A stretch of DNA of 64,000 bases, taken from assembly GCF_014841135.1 (NCBI RefSeq), contig NZ_JACYTN010000018.1:41576-105575 (forward strand). Direction: 5' to 3'. The position numbers and the translations under genes are program-made. The notes beneath the pieces were generated by a model that was not told the origin of the DNA, did not search any database, and saw only the letters and a list, made by a program, of their open reading frames with translations. Below are positions 16,722-25,418 of the stretch, in pieces. Position 1 is the stretch's first letter; the number at the start of each line of letters is the position of its first letter. The stretch comes from Paenibacillus arenosi (GTDB taxonomy: Bacteria > Bacillota > Bacilli > Paenibacillales > Paenibacillaceae).

Positions 16722-19085
16722 ATGAAAGTGGGTCAGTTACAAGCAGGCTCCATCGCGCAAACTCAACTAGAGCTTGAAGGTGTACATTGTGCAGGTTGTG
16801 TATCCAAGATTGAAAATGGACTACGTCAGATTGAAGGAGTTACGAATTGTAGTCTTAACTTTGTTAATCAGACATTAACGATTGAATCACTTCAATCCGT
16901 ACCTAAAATTGTGGAAGCAGCGAAGCGGGTAATTCGAGATATCGATCCATCCATTAAGGTCAAAGAAAAGCTACCGTTACAGGAGATGAAGCTTACGATC
17001 GAAGGGATGGATTGTGCAGGTTGTGTGGCGAAGATCGAAAGAGGAGTAGCGACGATACCCGGCGTACAATCTGCTAGTGTTAACTTTGTGACGAAGCAAC
17101 TCACGATTGAGGCTAGTGCTGAACAATTGGAGTATGCAGCTTCTCAGACGGAACGATTCATTAGGCAGCTTGATTCCAAATTCACAGTTCAGCGAGAAGG
17201 AAACAGCAGTGCGGTGCGGCAGTCCCCGTCAGCTTCTGAAGGAAAAACCAAACTACCTTATGTAAGGTTAGCAGCATCTATTGGGTTGACCTTTGTGGCA
17301 GTATGGGGTGGACTATCCGGCAATATTTCACTGGCATTGTTCTTAGTTGCTTATGTACTTGCAGGTGGAGATGTTCTATATAAAGCACTGCGGAATATTA
17401 CTCGCGGACGTGTGTTTGATGAGAATTTCTTGATGAGTATTGCTACAATCGGGGCCTTTATTATTGGAGAGTACCCTGAGGGTGTAGCAGTTATGATCTT
17501 TTATCAAATAGGAGAGCTGTTCCAAAGCATTGCAGTCAATCGTTCTCGCAAATCGATTCGTGCATTGATGGATATTCGTCCTGATTATGCGAATTTGAAG
17601 GTGAATGGTGAGTTGACTAAAGTATCGCCTGAAGATGTTCAGATTGGCGATATTATTGTCATTAAGCCTGGTGAAAAGGTGCCGTTGGACGGTAAAGTGG
17701 TAGATGGTGTATCGATGCTTGATACTTCAGCACTTACTGGTGAATCCATACCTAGAGAAGTAGAAGCAGGCAGTGAAATTCTTAGCGGCTTTATTAATAA
17801 AAACGGTGTGTTAACCGTAGAAGTATCGAAAGCTTACAAAGATTCAACAGTAGCTAAAATATTGGATCTGGTGCAAAATGCGAGCAGTCGTAAAGCACCT
17901 ACCGAAAATTATATTACGAAATTTGCTCGTTATTATACACCCGCTGTCGTGATTACAGCAGCACTAATTGCGCTGCTTCCGCCACTGTTTTTCGCAGGTG
18001 AAGCATTTTCAGATTGGTTCTACCGTGCACTTGTATTTCTTGTTATTTCTTGTCCTTGTGCTTTAGTCGTGTCGATTCCGTTAGGATTTTTCGGGGGAAT
18101 TGGTGGAGCTTCCAAAAATGGTATTCTCGTTAAAGGAAGCAACTATCTTGAAGCGTTAAACGATGTGAAGTATGTCGTATTTGATAAAACAGGTACGCTG
18201 ACGAAGGGGATATTCGTCGTAACGGATGTGCAACCTCATGGCAATATTACCAAGGAACAGCTGATGCGCTATGCTGCTTATGCAGAGGTGTATTCCAATC
18301 ATCCGATCGCTTCCTCGATTGTAAATGCGTATGGTCAGAACATTAATAAAGACGAGCTGAATGATTACGAGGAGATATCCGGGCACGGCATATCTGTGAA
18401 TGTGAGCGGGCAGCATGTCCTAGCTGGAAACGCCAAGTTAATGAGAAAAGAAAGGATCTCCTTTGTTGAACCTGAATCATTAGGTACGCTTGTACATGTT
18501 GCTGTTGATCATCGCTATGCGGGTTATATCGTCATTGCTGATGAAGTGAAGGAGGATGCAGCAGCAGCCATCCAGCAATTGAAGTCACTTGGTGTTAAGA
18601 AGACGATTATGCTAACAGGTGATGTGAAGCGAGTTGGAGATGCTGTGGGGCAGAAGCTAGGACTGGATGCGATTTATTCTGAGCTATTGCCGCAGCATAA
18701 AGTGGAGCAGTTGGAGCGTATCGACGCACAAAAACTGCCGAAGGAAAAAGTTATATTTGTAGGCGATGGAATCAATGATACACCCGTACTTGCACGAGCA
18801 GATGTCGGTATTGCGATGGGTGGTTTAGGATCAGATGCTGCGATTGAAGCGGCAGATATCGTCATTATGACGGATGAGCCATCCAAAATTCCTGCAGCTA
18901 TTCGGATGGCAAAGCGCACGAGAAAGATCGTATACCAAAATATATTCTTTGCCTTAGGTGTAAAGGCGTTATTCCTATTGTTAGGTGCATTTGGCATCGC
19001 AACGATGTGGGAAGCGGTATTTGCTGATGTTGGCGTTACGTTGTTAGCTGTATTAAACGCGATGCGTGCGATGAAACCGATTTGA
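16722..19085 (+). CDS. cadA: P1B-type heavy-metal ATPase (Cd/Zn/Pb type) with two HMA domains
   Basis: About 787 residues. Two N-terminal metal-binding domains carry GVHCAGC (Cys23, Cys26) and GMDCAGC (Cys98, Cys101). The membrane motif SCPCALV (~443) and phosphorylation site Asp488 in DKTGTLT are present, followed by the hinge GDGINDTP. SCPCALVVSIPLG with a cadmium/zinc-type C-terminus points to the CadA/ZntA group, which exports Zn, Cd or Pb from the cytoplasm at the cost of ATP. AAGGAG at 16713-16718 favours a start at ATG 16722 or GTG 16728; the upstream GTG 16662 has no ribosome site and overlaps the promoter region. The symbol is by family, not proven substrate. Confidence 0.93.
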   Translation: MKVGQLQAGSIAQTQLELEGVHCAGCVSKIENGLRQIEGVTNCSLNFVNQTLTIESLQSVPKIVEAAKRVIRDIDPSIKVKEKLPLQEMKLTIEGMDCAGCVAKIERGVATIPGVQSASVNFVTKQLTIEASAEQLEYAASQTERFIRQLDSKFTVQREGNSSAVRQSPSASEGKTKLPYVRLAASIGLTFVAVWGGLSGNISLALFLVAYVLAGGDVLYKALRNITRGRVFDENFLMSIATIGAFIIGEYPEGVAVMIFYQIGELFQSIAVNRSRKSIRALMDIRPDYANLKVNGELTKVSPEDVQIGDIIVIKPGEKVPLDGKVVDGVSMLDTSALTGESIPREVEAGSEILSGFINKNGVLTVEVSKAYKDSTVAKILDLVQNASSRKAPTENYITKFARYYTPAVVITAALIALLPPLFFAGEAFSDWFYRALVFLVISCPCALVVSIPLGFFGGIGGASKNGILVKGSNYLEALNDVKYVVFDKTGTLTKGIFVVTDVQPHGNITKEQLMRYAAYAEVYSNHPIASSIVNAYGQNINKDELNDYEEISGHGISVNVSGQHVLAGNAKLMRKERISFVEPESLGTLVHVAVDHRYAGYIVIADEVKEDAAAAIQQLKSLGVKKTIMLTGDVKRVGDAVGQKLGLDAIYSELLPQHKVEQLERIDAQKLPKEKVIFVGDGINDTPVLARADVGIAMGGLGSDAAIEAADIVIMTDEPSKIPAAIRMAKRTRKIVYQNIFFALGVKALFLLLGAFGIATMWEAVFADVGVTLLAVLNAMRAMKPI

Positions 19086-19094
19086 AGCAGGCTG

Positions 19095-19173
19095 AAAGTA
19101 CCTCAATTTTCACTACTTGGAACTGTCCGTTTACGGGTTACAGTTCACACAGTGGAAACGGAGGTACTTTTTT
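19095..19173 (+). terminator. Long stem-loop terminator
   Basis: AAAGTACCTC pairs with GAGGTACTTT across about 55 bases, which themselves fold (CCACT..AACTGT with ACAGTT..AGTGG). Six T follow. It closes the ATPase transcript. Confidence 0.75.
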
Positions 19174-19272
19174 ATACAGCGCGATTTCAAATAAGGATAA
19201 AAGTTAGGCAAAATTAACAAAGTAACAATGAGAGCATAGGGACAGACTCTGCAAATACACGGTTGTGAGTGT

Positions 19273-20004
19273 TTACAAAGACTTCTCACTGTCCCGCTCT
19301 CTTACACGCTTCTCGATTAATGATATTCCTTCATAAATATGAAGTACATATTTCAGTGACTTCATCAATCCAACGAGGATAAACAGAAAGGCATAGGTCG
19401 CCACTTCATCTACATTTTTCGTCATGAACCCTTCAATAATCTCGTATAAACCCGTGCCGATAAACAAAACAGCTGCTACAAGCTCAAAATAGTGATTTTC
19501 CAACTTCGTAAACCATCTAGGAAGTTTATTTCGATTGCGATTGGATTGTGCCAAATGATGTATCCCTGAATAAATAAGCGGGAGCGTTTTTGCTACAAGT
19601 AAAAAGCCGTACAGCATCAATCCGTGATGAATGTCTACATCCTTCTGGGACCATTCATATAACACACTGTGCTCTGCCTCCATAATGGCTGTGACGATGT
19701 AGATGATACCGATGACACACTCGGTTAACGAGTGAGAAGTAACACGATGTAGCGAATGAAGCCAGCGATTTAATTGCGATTCGCCAGTGCTAGCTTGGTG
19801 CAGATGATGAATGCCGCTGATGAAAAGGGGGAGTATTTTCAGGACATTCCATATCCCGAACAGCAGTAAGCCATGATGAACGCCAAGCTGATTGATTTCT
19901 TCAAGTTCAAGGATAGCTGTCAAAATAAAACTAATGCCTACGATGACTGACATGTAGGGATGATGAAGGATGTGATGTAAGATGAGTGTCCCTTGTTTGG
20001 TCAT
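19273..20004 (-). CDS. Membrane protein built from three repeats of a two-helix module
   Basis: A 243-residue hydrophobic protein whose sequence repeats. Module 1 (~15-70) has TAILELEE, HHGLLLFG and KILPLFISGIHHL. Module 2 (~92-151) has TAIMEAEH, HHGLMLYG and KTLPLIYSGIHHL. Module 3 (~172-228) keeps GTGLYEIIEG, FLFILVGLMKSLKYVL and IYEGI but has lost the histidines. Each module spans two membrane helices. The repeated Glu, HHG and GIHH positions inside membranes suggest metal or heme binding, but this is inference. I do not recognise the family. It runs convergently with the ATPase gene. The start ATG follows AAGGTGC. Confidence 0.65.
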   Translation of the reverse strand: MTKQGTLILHHILHHPYMSVIVGISFILTAILELEEINQLGVHHGLLLFGIWNVLKILPLFISGIHHLHQASTGESQLNRWLHSLHRVTSHSLTECVIGIIYIVTAIMEAEHSVLYEWSQKDVDIHHGLMLYGFLLVAKTLPLIYSGIHHLAQSNRNRNKLPRWFTKLENHYFELVAAVLFIGTGLYEIIEGFMTKNVDEVATYAFLFILVGLMKSLKYVLHIYEGISLIEKRVRERDSEKSL

Positions 20005-20022
20005 CTATGCACCTTCCTTATT

Positions 20023-20050
20023 AAAAAAGCCCCTTTTTTGCAAAAGGGGA
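20023..20050 (-). terminator. Terminator of the DJ-1/GlgX/AGE operon
   Basis: On the minus strand CCCCTTTT, a short loop and AAAAGGGG are followed by six T (A-run at 20023-20028 on the plus strand). Confidence 0.85.
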
Positions 20051-20063
20051 CATTCCGAATCAT

Positions 20064-22196
20064 TTACACAAATGTAGCTGAATCAGCAAAATGATTGTTT
20101 TCAAATTTGCTGCTAATTGCAGCATTGGCACCTGAAATGGTGATTTTACAGCTGCTGGATAGCTTCTGGAACTCAAAAATGATGGCACGAATACCGGCAT
20201 CATCCGCATCTTTAAGACTGGAAACATCCAGTGTTACGGCTGCTGGTCGACTGTTTAGCACCTCATCTAAAGCTTTTTGGAGCGATGGCAGAGATGGCTG
20301 ATTGATGTCTCCTGCTAAGTAAAGTGTTGAACGTTGACTCTCAACATCCAGACGGGTTAACAATCGTTGAGCAGCATCAACAGGGGTTAGTGTGACACAT
20401 ACTTTCACATGATGCTTCACATCTGGAAGCTCAACGGTTAGTGCTTCTGCATCGAACGTATCATATGCTTTTCCATCAATCGTAACGGCTGTAATCTGAA
20501 CGCTGCCCGCAGGGAGAATGTCTGGCTGTACACGGAGAATTCGATTCTCAAGTCCTACTGGGTTAGGCTTGAAGAAGAACTGCATCGGCTGCTTCGTTAC
20601 AAGCAAATTGCTATATACACTGGCCAAGTACGTTAGCTCAAAGGAATGATAGCCGCTCATAGAATGACTGCCTTTGTTTCTCTCTGTCCCGAGCAAATAA
20701 GGTAGGCCGTTCGCCAATACGTTAAAGTACACGCCACCAGACTCATGATCAAGGAACCAAGCATTATAGAACGAAGAAGATTCTCGGGCTAGTTTCAAGT
20801 ATTGGTCTTTATTTAGTATTCCGGCTAGTATCAAGTAAGCCAAAATGCCTTGCTCTTGCTGCCACCAAGCTTTACGATCATGCCAGGCAAATCGGTGGTA
20901 GGTCTCGCCTTCAGCCAATGTTCTTTCGACTACGTCATACCAACCACCGCGCTGCTGATCGCCTCCCGCTTCTGGCATCAGCTCGGCAATCTTCTCCGCC
21001 AAGGCCACATATTCATCTTTATCGAACATACTGTGCATCCGCATCAGGTTCCAAGCAATTTTGAGGTTATGGCCGACGACAGCGCGGTTCTGCTGCCAGC
21101 CCCATGTTTGATCATGGCTCCAATCTTCATGGAATTTTTCTTGTACAAACGGACTATTCGCGTAATCAGGAAAATACTTCGTAATCGTATCAGCTGTATA
21201 CTCCAGCATTTGTTTGTAACGATCGTTGTCGGTTGCAAGTACAAGATTAATCAGGTAGGCAGGTGCATGATCACCTACAGAGTTCCAATTTTTCCGCGCG
21301 CGGTTGTGGCCTAACGTCTCATTTCTCGGATCGAAGTTAATTGGATCAATATGAGAGAAGTAGCCTTCACGTTCTTTATCCAGATAGTATTTATCAAATA
21401 AGTTAATCGTCTTTTCTATGACATCTAGAATGTGAGCATTCCCTGTAATCCGGTACGTTTGAGTTGGACCCGCTAGTGCATAAATTTGCTCATAGGCAGG
21501 AATTGCGTCGTAATCATCACCGAACTCGGAAGCGAATATTTTCTTCTCTTTGTCTGGAGTTTGATCCAGAGCGTGGTACCAAAATGCCGTATTATCATCG
21601 GGTTTGACGTTACAGAGATGGTTAATCAAGTAGTCGGTTCCTTTGTCCGCCGCTTCTAAATAACGTTCTTCACCCGTCATCATGTAGGCCGTTGCAAAAC
21701 CGTAAACGAGTCTAGAAATGGTATCTGTCTCTTGCCGAATATTTGTTGTATGCTGGCCCTCTAAATTAAGCGAGGTGCGGTAATTTTTATAATCAATTTC
21801 ATCAGAGCCGAACTGTGCATGTAAATAAAAATCTCCAAGCTCTTTAATTTGCTGAATCCACCAATCCTGCTGTTCAAATCGGTATTCATGAGCATCATTA
21901 CCGACAAACACGATATGTTTGGCTTCAAATGACAAACTGTCGTTAGCACCATCCGTATAAAAAATGCCGTAAGCGTACAAGTAGCGTCCTTTTTCAATCT
22001 TATTTCTTAGCTCGCTCGTATGGTCTAAAAATGGTTCACCTAGATTGCGGATCAGCTCTGCATATACGTTAGCGGAGAGTTTCACAGTGAAGGAGCGTCC
22101 ATCGGACGTTTCCAAAGTAAACACATCATCTTTCAACTCCGTACTTGATACATAACCTGCAATTAGATCAGAAAACGTGAATTTAGGGTTTTTCAT
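20064..22196 (-). CDS. AGE-family epimerase fused to a C-terminal STAS domain
   Basis: A 710-residue fusion. A small beta-rich N-domain (~10-100) is followed by an (alpha/alpha)6-barrel of the N-acylglucosamine 2-epimerase / cellobiose epimerase superfamily (~105-520), with aromatic- and His-rich motifs such as WGWQQNRAVVGHNLK and HDRKAWWQQEQG. A beta-domain follows (~530-610), then a STAS domain (~617-710), recognised by AAVTLDVSSLKDADDAGIRA. STAS domains are anti-anti-sigma modules. The Ser phosphorylated in SpoIIAA (DSSG) aligns with Asp here (DDAG), so normal phosphoswitching looks lost. ATG 22196 has AGGAGG at 22203-22208, which overlaps the glgX stop codon, so the genes are coupled. The sugar substrate is unknown. 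Confidence 0.8.
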   Translation of the reverse strand: MKNPKFTFSDLIAGYVSSTELKDDVFTLETSDGRSFTVKLSANVYAELIRNLGEPFLDHTSELRNKIEKGRYLYAYGIFYTDGANDSLSFEAKHIVFVGNDAHEYRFEQQDWWIQQIKELGDFYLHAQFGSDEIDYKNYRTSLNLEGQHTTNIRQETDTISRLVYGFATAYMMTGEERYLEAADKGTDYLINHLCNVKPDDNTAFWYHALDQTPDKEKKIFASEFGDDYDAIPAYEQIYALAGPTQTYRITGNAHILDVIEKTINLFDKYYLDKEREGYFSHIDPINFDPRNETLGHNRARKNWNSVGDHAPAYLINLVLATDNDRYKQMLEYTADTITKYFPDYANSPFVQEKFHEDWSHDQTWGWQQNRAVVGHNLKIAWNLMRMHSMFDKDEYVALAEKIAELMPEAGGDQQRGGWYDVVERTLAEGETYHRFAWHDRKAWWQQEQGILAYLILAGILNKDQYLKLARESSSFYNAWFLDHESGGVYFNVLANGLPYLLGTERNKGSHSMSGYHSFELTYLASVYSNLLVTKQPMQFFFKPNPVGLENRILRVQPDILPAGSVQITAVTIDGKAYDTFDAEALTVELPDVKHHVKVCVTLTPVDAAQRLLTRLDVESQRSTLYLAGDINQPSLPSLQKALDEVLNSRPAAVTLDVSSLKDADDAGIRAIIFEFQKLSSSCKITISGANAAISSKFENNHFADSATFV

Positions 22197-22206
22197 ATAA
22201 AACCTC

Positions 22207-24297
22207 CTATACTTTTTCAAGCGTTAATAGTAGGACACTATGATATTGAACCTCAGTTTCTGGTGCATCTATGATCTCGCCATCTGCATGCAGGAAAGAA
22301 GAATCGCTGTACACTTTCCACGCACTTCCTGTAGGGGCGGGAGGAACTTCAAATGTCAACCGCTGCTGCTCCATATTGAGCGCTACATATAGATCCGGTT
22401 CATCTGGGACAAAGGAGCCAAGTGTCAATGCTAACACACGAGATGACGGATTGTTCCAACCCGGACTGTACAGCTTGCAGCCATGCCAATCTAAATCTCT
22501 GTATCCTCGTTCATTGACAGCTCCAGTAAAGAACGTCTTTCTCCGCAGGCTCTTTACTGATCTGCGTAGCTGTATTAGCTTCTTGCAAAATTGAACGAGA
22601 TTCTCGTTTGTCTCCGTGAGGGTCCAGTCGATCCAACTGATCTCATTATCCTGACAATAGGCGTTGTTATTGCCATACTGGGTATTTCCCATTTCATCGC
22701 CAGCTAGCAGCATAGGAATACCTTGCGAAATCATGAGAATGGATATGAAATTTCTAATTTGCTGCAAACGAAAAGCTTGAATCCCTTCGTCTGAAGTATT
22801 ACCTTCATAACCATAGTTGGAGCTGTAGTTTTCATTGATCCCGTCCTGATTGGATTCTCCATTTACCCAATTATGCTTCTCGTTGTAGGTTACAAGGTCC
22901 ATCATCGTGAAGCCATCATGGCAAGTAATGAAATTTAAGCTATTGGTAGGTCCGTGCAGGTGGTGATTATATAAATCCGAGCTGCCAGAGATACGGGTTG
23001 CGACTTCATTAACCATGCCAGCGTCGCCGCGTACGAATCTGCGAATGTCATCGCGGTAGCGTCCGTTCCATTCTGCCCAGCTGTAGCCTGGAAAGGAGCC
23101 GATCTGATATAGGCCCGCTGCATCCCATGCTTCTGTAAACAGCTTTGTATTGGCAAGTGAGTCACTAAGCTCAATGTTCCACAAAACAGGGGGGTGTTGA
23201 GTTGGAATACCATTTTCATCACGAGTCAATACGGAGCCTTCATCGAATCGGAATCCGTCAACATGCATTTCTTTGACCCAGAATTCTAGACTGTCGAGAA
23301 TGAGCTTCTCAACTACGGGATGATTAACGTTGAAGGTGTTGCCGCAGCCGGTGTAGTCCATATAGTAGTATTTATTTTGCGAGGAGAGGTAGTAATAGGT
23401 AAGATTGTCGAAGCCTTTGAAGCTTATAGTAGGACCTTCATGGTTGCCTTCGTTCGTATGATTATAGACGACATCAAGAATAACTTCTATTCCTGCTCGA
23501 TGCAGCGCCTTGACCATGTCTCGAAACTCGTTAATATGTGATCCAAGCTGTGGATCTACGCAATATCTAGAGTCCGGTGAAAAATATCCAATTGTACTGT
23601 AACCCCAATAATTGCAGAGCTCATGCCCGTCAACCATGCGAACAATTTCTTTATCATCAAATTCAAATACAGGCAACAGCTCTACCGCGGTTACACCTAG
23701 TTGCTGAAGATAGGGTATTTTCTCAATTACACTGCGGAATGTACCCGGATGCGTGACTTTGGAGGTAGGTGAGGCGGTGAAGCCTCTGACGTGCATTTCA
23801 TAAATGATACAATCTTGAATCGGACGCTGTAACGGTTTATCGCCTTCCCAATCGTAATCCCGGTAATCGATGATTACGCTGCGCATAGAAGTATGTAAAT
23901 TATCTTCTGCATGGCAGGCGTCTACTCGTTCCCACAACGTATCAGAGTTTCCTTTTGCATAGGGGTCAATCAGCACTTTATTGGAATTATAGCGCAATCC
24001 CGCTTCGGGGAGGTTCGGACCATCCACTCGATAGGCATACTGAGCTCCGGACTTAAGATTTTCAACAAAGACGTGCCAGAAGCAAGAGGTTCGGTTCGTT
24101 GTTGGGTCTAAGTGTATTTCCTGTATGGGCTCCAAGTCACCGTCTTGCTGAAATAGGAGCAGTGTTACTGATGTGGCATGTTCGGAATATATAGAAAAAT
24201 TGACGCCGTCGTTGGTGACGGTTGAACCTAGCGGATGAGCATTTCCTGCACGAACACGATAGGGATGGGTAACTATGGTGTTAAACTCGCTCTTCAT
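22207..24297 (-). CDS. glgX: Glycogen debranching enzyme, GlgX/isoamylase type (GH13)
   Basis: A 696-residue alpha-1,6-glucosidase. A CBM48 domain is at ~17-110 and a GH13 barrel runs to ~560. Region I is DVVYNH (275-280), the nucleophile is Asp352 in GFRFDEG, the acid is Glu389 in LFTEAWD, and the transition-state stabiliser is Asp461 in TCHDGF. It removes side chains from glycogen or alpha-glucan in the cytoplasm. The start ATG overlaps the stop of the DJ-1-like gene (ATGA-type overlap at 24294-24297), and the next gene's ribosome site overlaps its stop. No glgBCDA genes are near, so it is an isolated, operon-linked copy. The GFRFDEG form, as I recall it, is common in cyanobacterial-type GlgX. 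Confidence 0.92.
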   Translation of the reverse strand: MKSEFNTIVTHPYRVRAGNAHPLGSTVTNDGVNFSIYSEHATSVTLLLFQQDGDLEPIQEIHLDPTTNRTSCFWHVFVENLKSGAQYAYRVDGPNLPEAGLRYNSNKVLIDPYAKGNSDTLWERVDACHAEDNLHTSMRSVIIDYRDYDWEGDKPLQRPIQDCIIYEMHVRGFTASPTSKVTHPGTFRSVIEKIPYLQQLGVTAVELLPVFEFDDKEIVRMVDGHELCNYWGYSTIGYFSPDSRYCVDPQLGSHINEFRDMVKALHRAGIEVILDVVYNHTNEGNHEGPTISFKGFDNLTYYYLSSQNKYYYMDYTGCGNTFNVNHPVVEKLILDSLEFWVKEMHVDGFRFDEGSVLTRDENGIPTQHPPVLWNIELSDSLANTKLFTEAWDAAGLYQIGSFPGYSWAEWNGRYRDDIRRFVRGDAGMVNEVATRISGSSDLYNHHLHGPTNSLNFITCHDGFTMMDLVTYNEKHNWVNGESNQDGINENYSSNYGYEGNTSDEGIQAFRLQQIRNFISILMISQGIPMLLAGDEMGNTQYGNNNAYCQDNEISWIDWTLTETNENLVQFCKKLIQLRRSVKSLRRKTFFTGAVNERGYRDLDWHGCKLYSPGWNNPSSRVLALTLGSFVPDEPDLYVALNMEQQRLTFEVPPAPTGSAWKVYSDSSFLHADGEIIDAPETEVQYHSVLLLTLEKV

Positions 24298-24950
24298 GGC
24301 GTAATTACGCTTCCTTCCTGAAGTAAGATGCTGCTTGCGAACTTTTTAACAAATTCATTAACCACTTCCGGGTGCTTACCAGTAATGAGGTGACCGTCCT
24401 GAATAAGCTCACTTGTCTGATTGCCATCGAAGATGACATTTGCACCTGCATTCTGCACATCGTACAAAATGTTATGGGAACAGGTGACGCTTCTTCCTTG
24501 CAATAAGGCAGGGTCCGCACAAAATAACCATAGACTGTGACAAATCGTACCGACAAAAAGTTCCTTCTCATCCATGGCCTTAACGGACTCACGGAGAAAT
24601 TGTACAGCAGGTGCTTGATTACTCTGCCCTTGAACAGGATTCGCTTCATAGCGGAGTCGGTCCATTGCATAGCCGCCAATAAGGATTATTCCGTCATAAT
24701 CAGTTGGCTTACGAGCGGACACATCGACTTGTACGGCAACTTGACTCGTCATGTCATTGCCTGTGAAAATGAGCTTCTCGTTCCCCCACAGATTGCTGAT
24801 GTACTCGACCTCAAAGCCTTTCGATGGAAAATACGAATTGAATACTCGGAATTCGGTTTCGTCATAATGGGACTCGATAAGTACGCCGATCTTGCCTTTT
24901 ATTTCACCTTCAGCGTAGTAAAAACCAGGTTGCGCGTTATTGGCGTTAAT
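24294..24950 (-). CDS. DJ-1/PfpI-family protein with no normal start codon
   Basis: A class I glutamine-amidotransferase-like protein. The nucleophile elbow is GTICHSLW, and YDGIILIGG and ITGKHPEVVNEFV are typical of the family. The first in-frame ATG is at 24752, but the reading frame continues upstream for 66 more codons with clear family sequence (KIGVLIES, GFEVEYISNLWG). That is the first beta-strand of the fold, so a protein starting at 24752 would lack about a third. Upstream of the fold there is no ATG, GTG or TTG before a stop codon. ATT 24950, ten bases after AGAGGAG, is the best non-standard start. A mutated start codon is equally possible. It heads the glgX operon and may act as glyoxalase, chaperone or amidase. 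Confidence 0.7.
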   Translation of the reverse strand: MNANNAQPGFYYAEGEIKGKIGVLIESHYDETEFRVFNSYFPSKGFEVEYISNLWGNEKLIFTGNDMTSQVAVQVDVSARKPTDYDGIILIGGYAMDRLRYEANPVQGQSNQAPAVQFLRESVKAMDEKELFVGTICHSLWLFCADPALLQGRSVTCSHNILYDVQNAGANVIFDGNQTSELIQDGHLITGKHPEVVNEFVKKFASSILLQEGSVITP

Positions 24951-25418
24951 GGTTCCTCAACTCCTCTCATGGATAGAACAGCCCGTGCCAATGGAATAGG
25001 CAAAAGGTTGCGTATGCTTGTGTGAAGATCTGAAAATAGATGCAAGCCCACTAAGTCAGAAGACGGAGGGAGGGGAGAAAAAGGTAGCAAATATGTCTAA
25101 CTAGGGACCTATATTTCCAACTAATGGACATCTTAATATTACCTCTTTCCAAAAGTCTGCGGGCAAAATTACTGTTCAAGTATATTCTAGACAGTGGTGA
25201 TTAGAACGGCGTGTTTAAAGGGGAATCACAGCCAAGCATAAGCTCTTCTTGCTTATTAGAAGTGATTTGAAATAGTCTTTCAGATTCGCATATCGACATA
25301 CGAATGTGGAGGAGGGTGTGCAAGAAAAGGAAACATAATTTCACAAATAAAGACAAAAATCCCTATCCGTTACACGCAAGGGTACAGGACAGGGTTAATG
25401 TGTTCTTTCATGCTTATT
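24951..25418. other. Intergenic region upstream of the DJ-1/glgX operon
   Basis: About 470 bases without a convincing gene. The left part holds the promoter side of the leftward DJ-1/glgX/AGE operon. A 63-codon minus frame ending at 24899 overlaps the DJ-1 N-terminus in another phase and is not credited. Near 25359-25396 a GC-richer segment (TCCCTATCC..GGACAGGG) can form a stem and may end the DUF418 transcript. Confidence 0.4.

Noticed and set aside
20850..21314. A 154-codon plus-strand frame
   Set aside because: It is antisense to the well-supported AGE epimerase gene and has no ribosome site.
24537..25025. A 162-codon plus-strand frame
   Set aside because: It is antisense to the DJ-1-like gene, whose motifs are clear.
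24899..25090. A 63-codon minus-strand frame upstream of the DJ-1-like gene
   Set aside because: It overlaps the intact N-terminal coding sequence of the DJ-1-like protein in another phase and has no family sequence. It was considered as a frameshifted start, but the DJ-1 frame is open without it.
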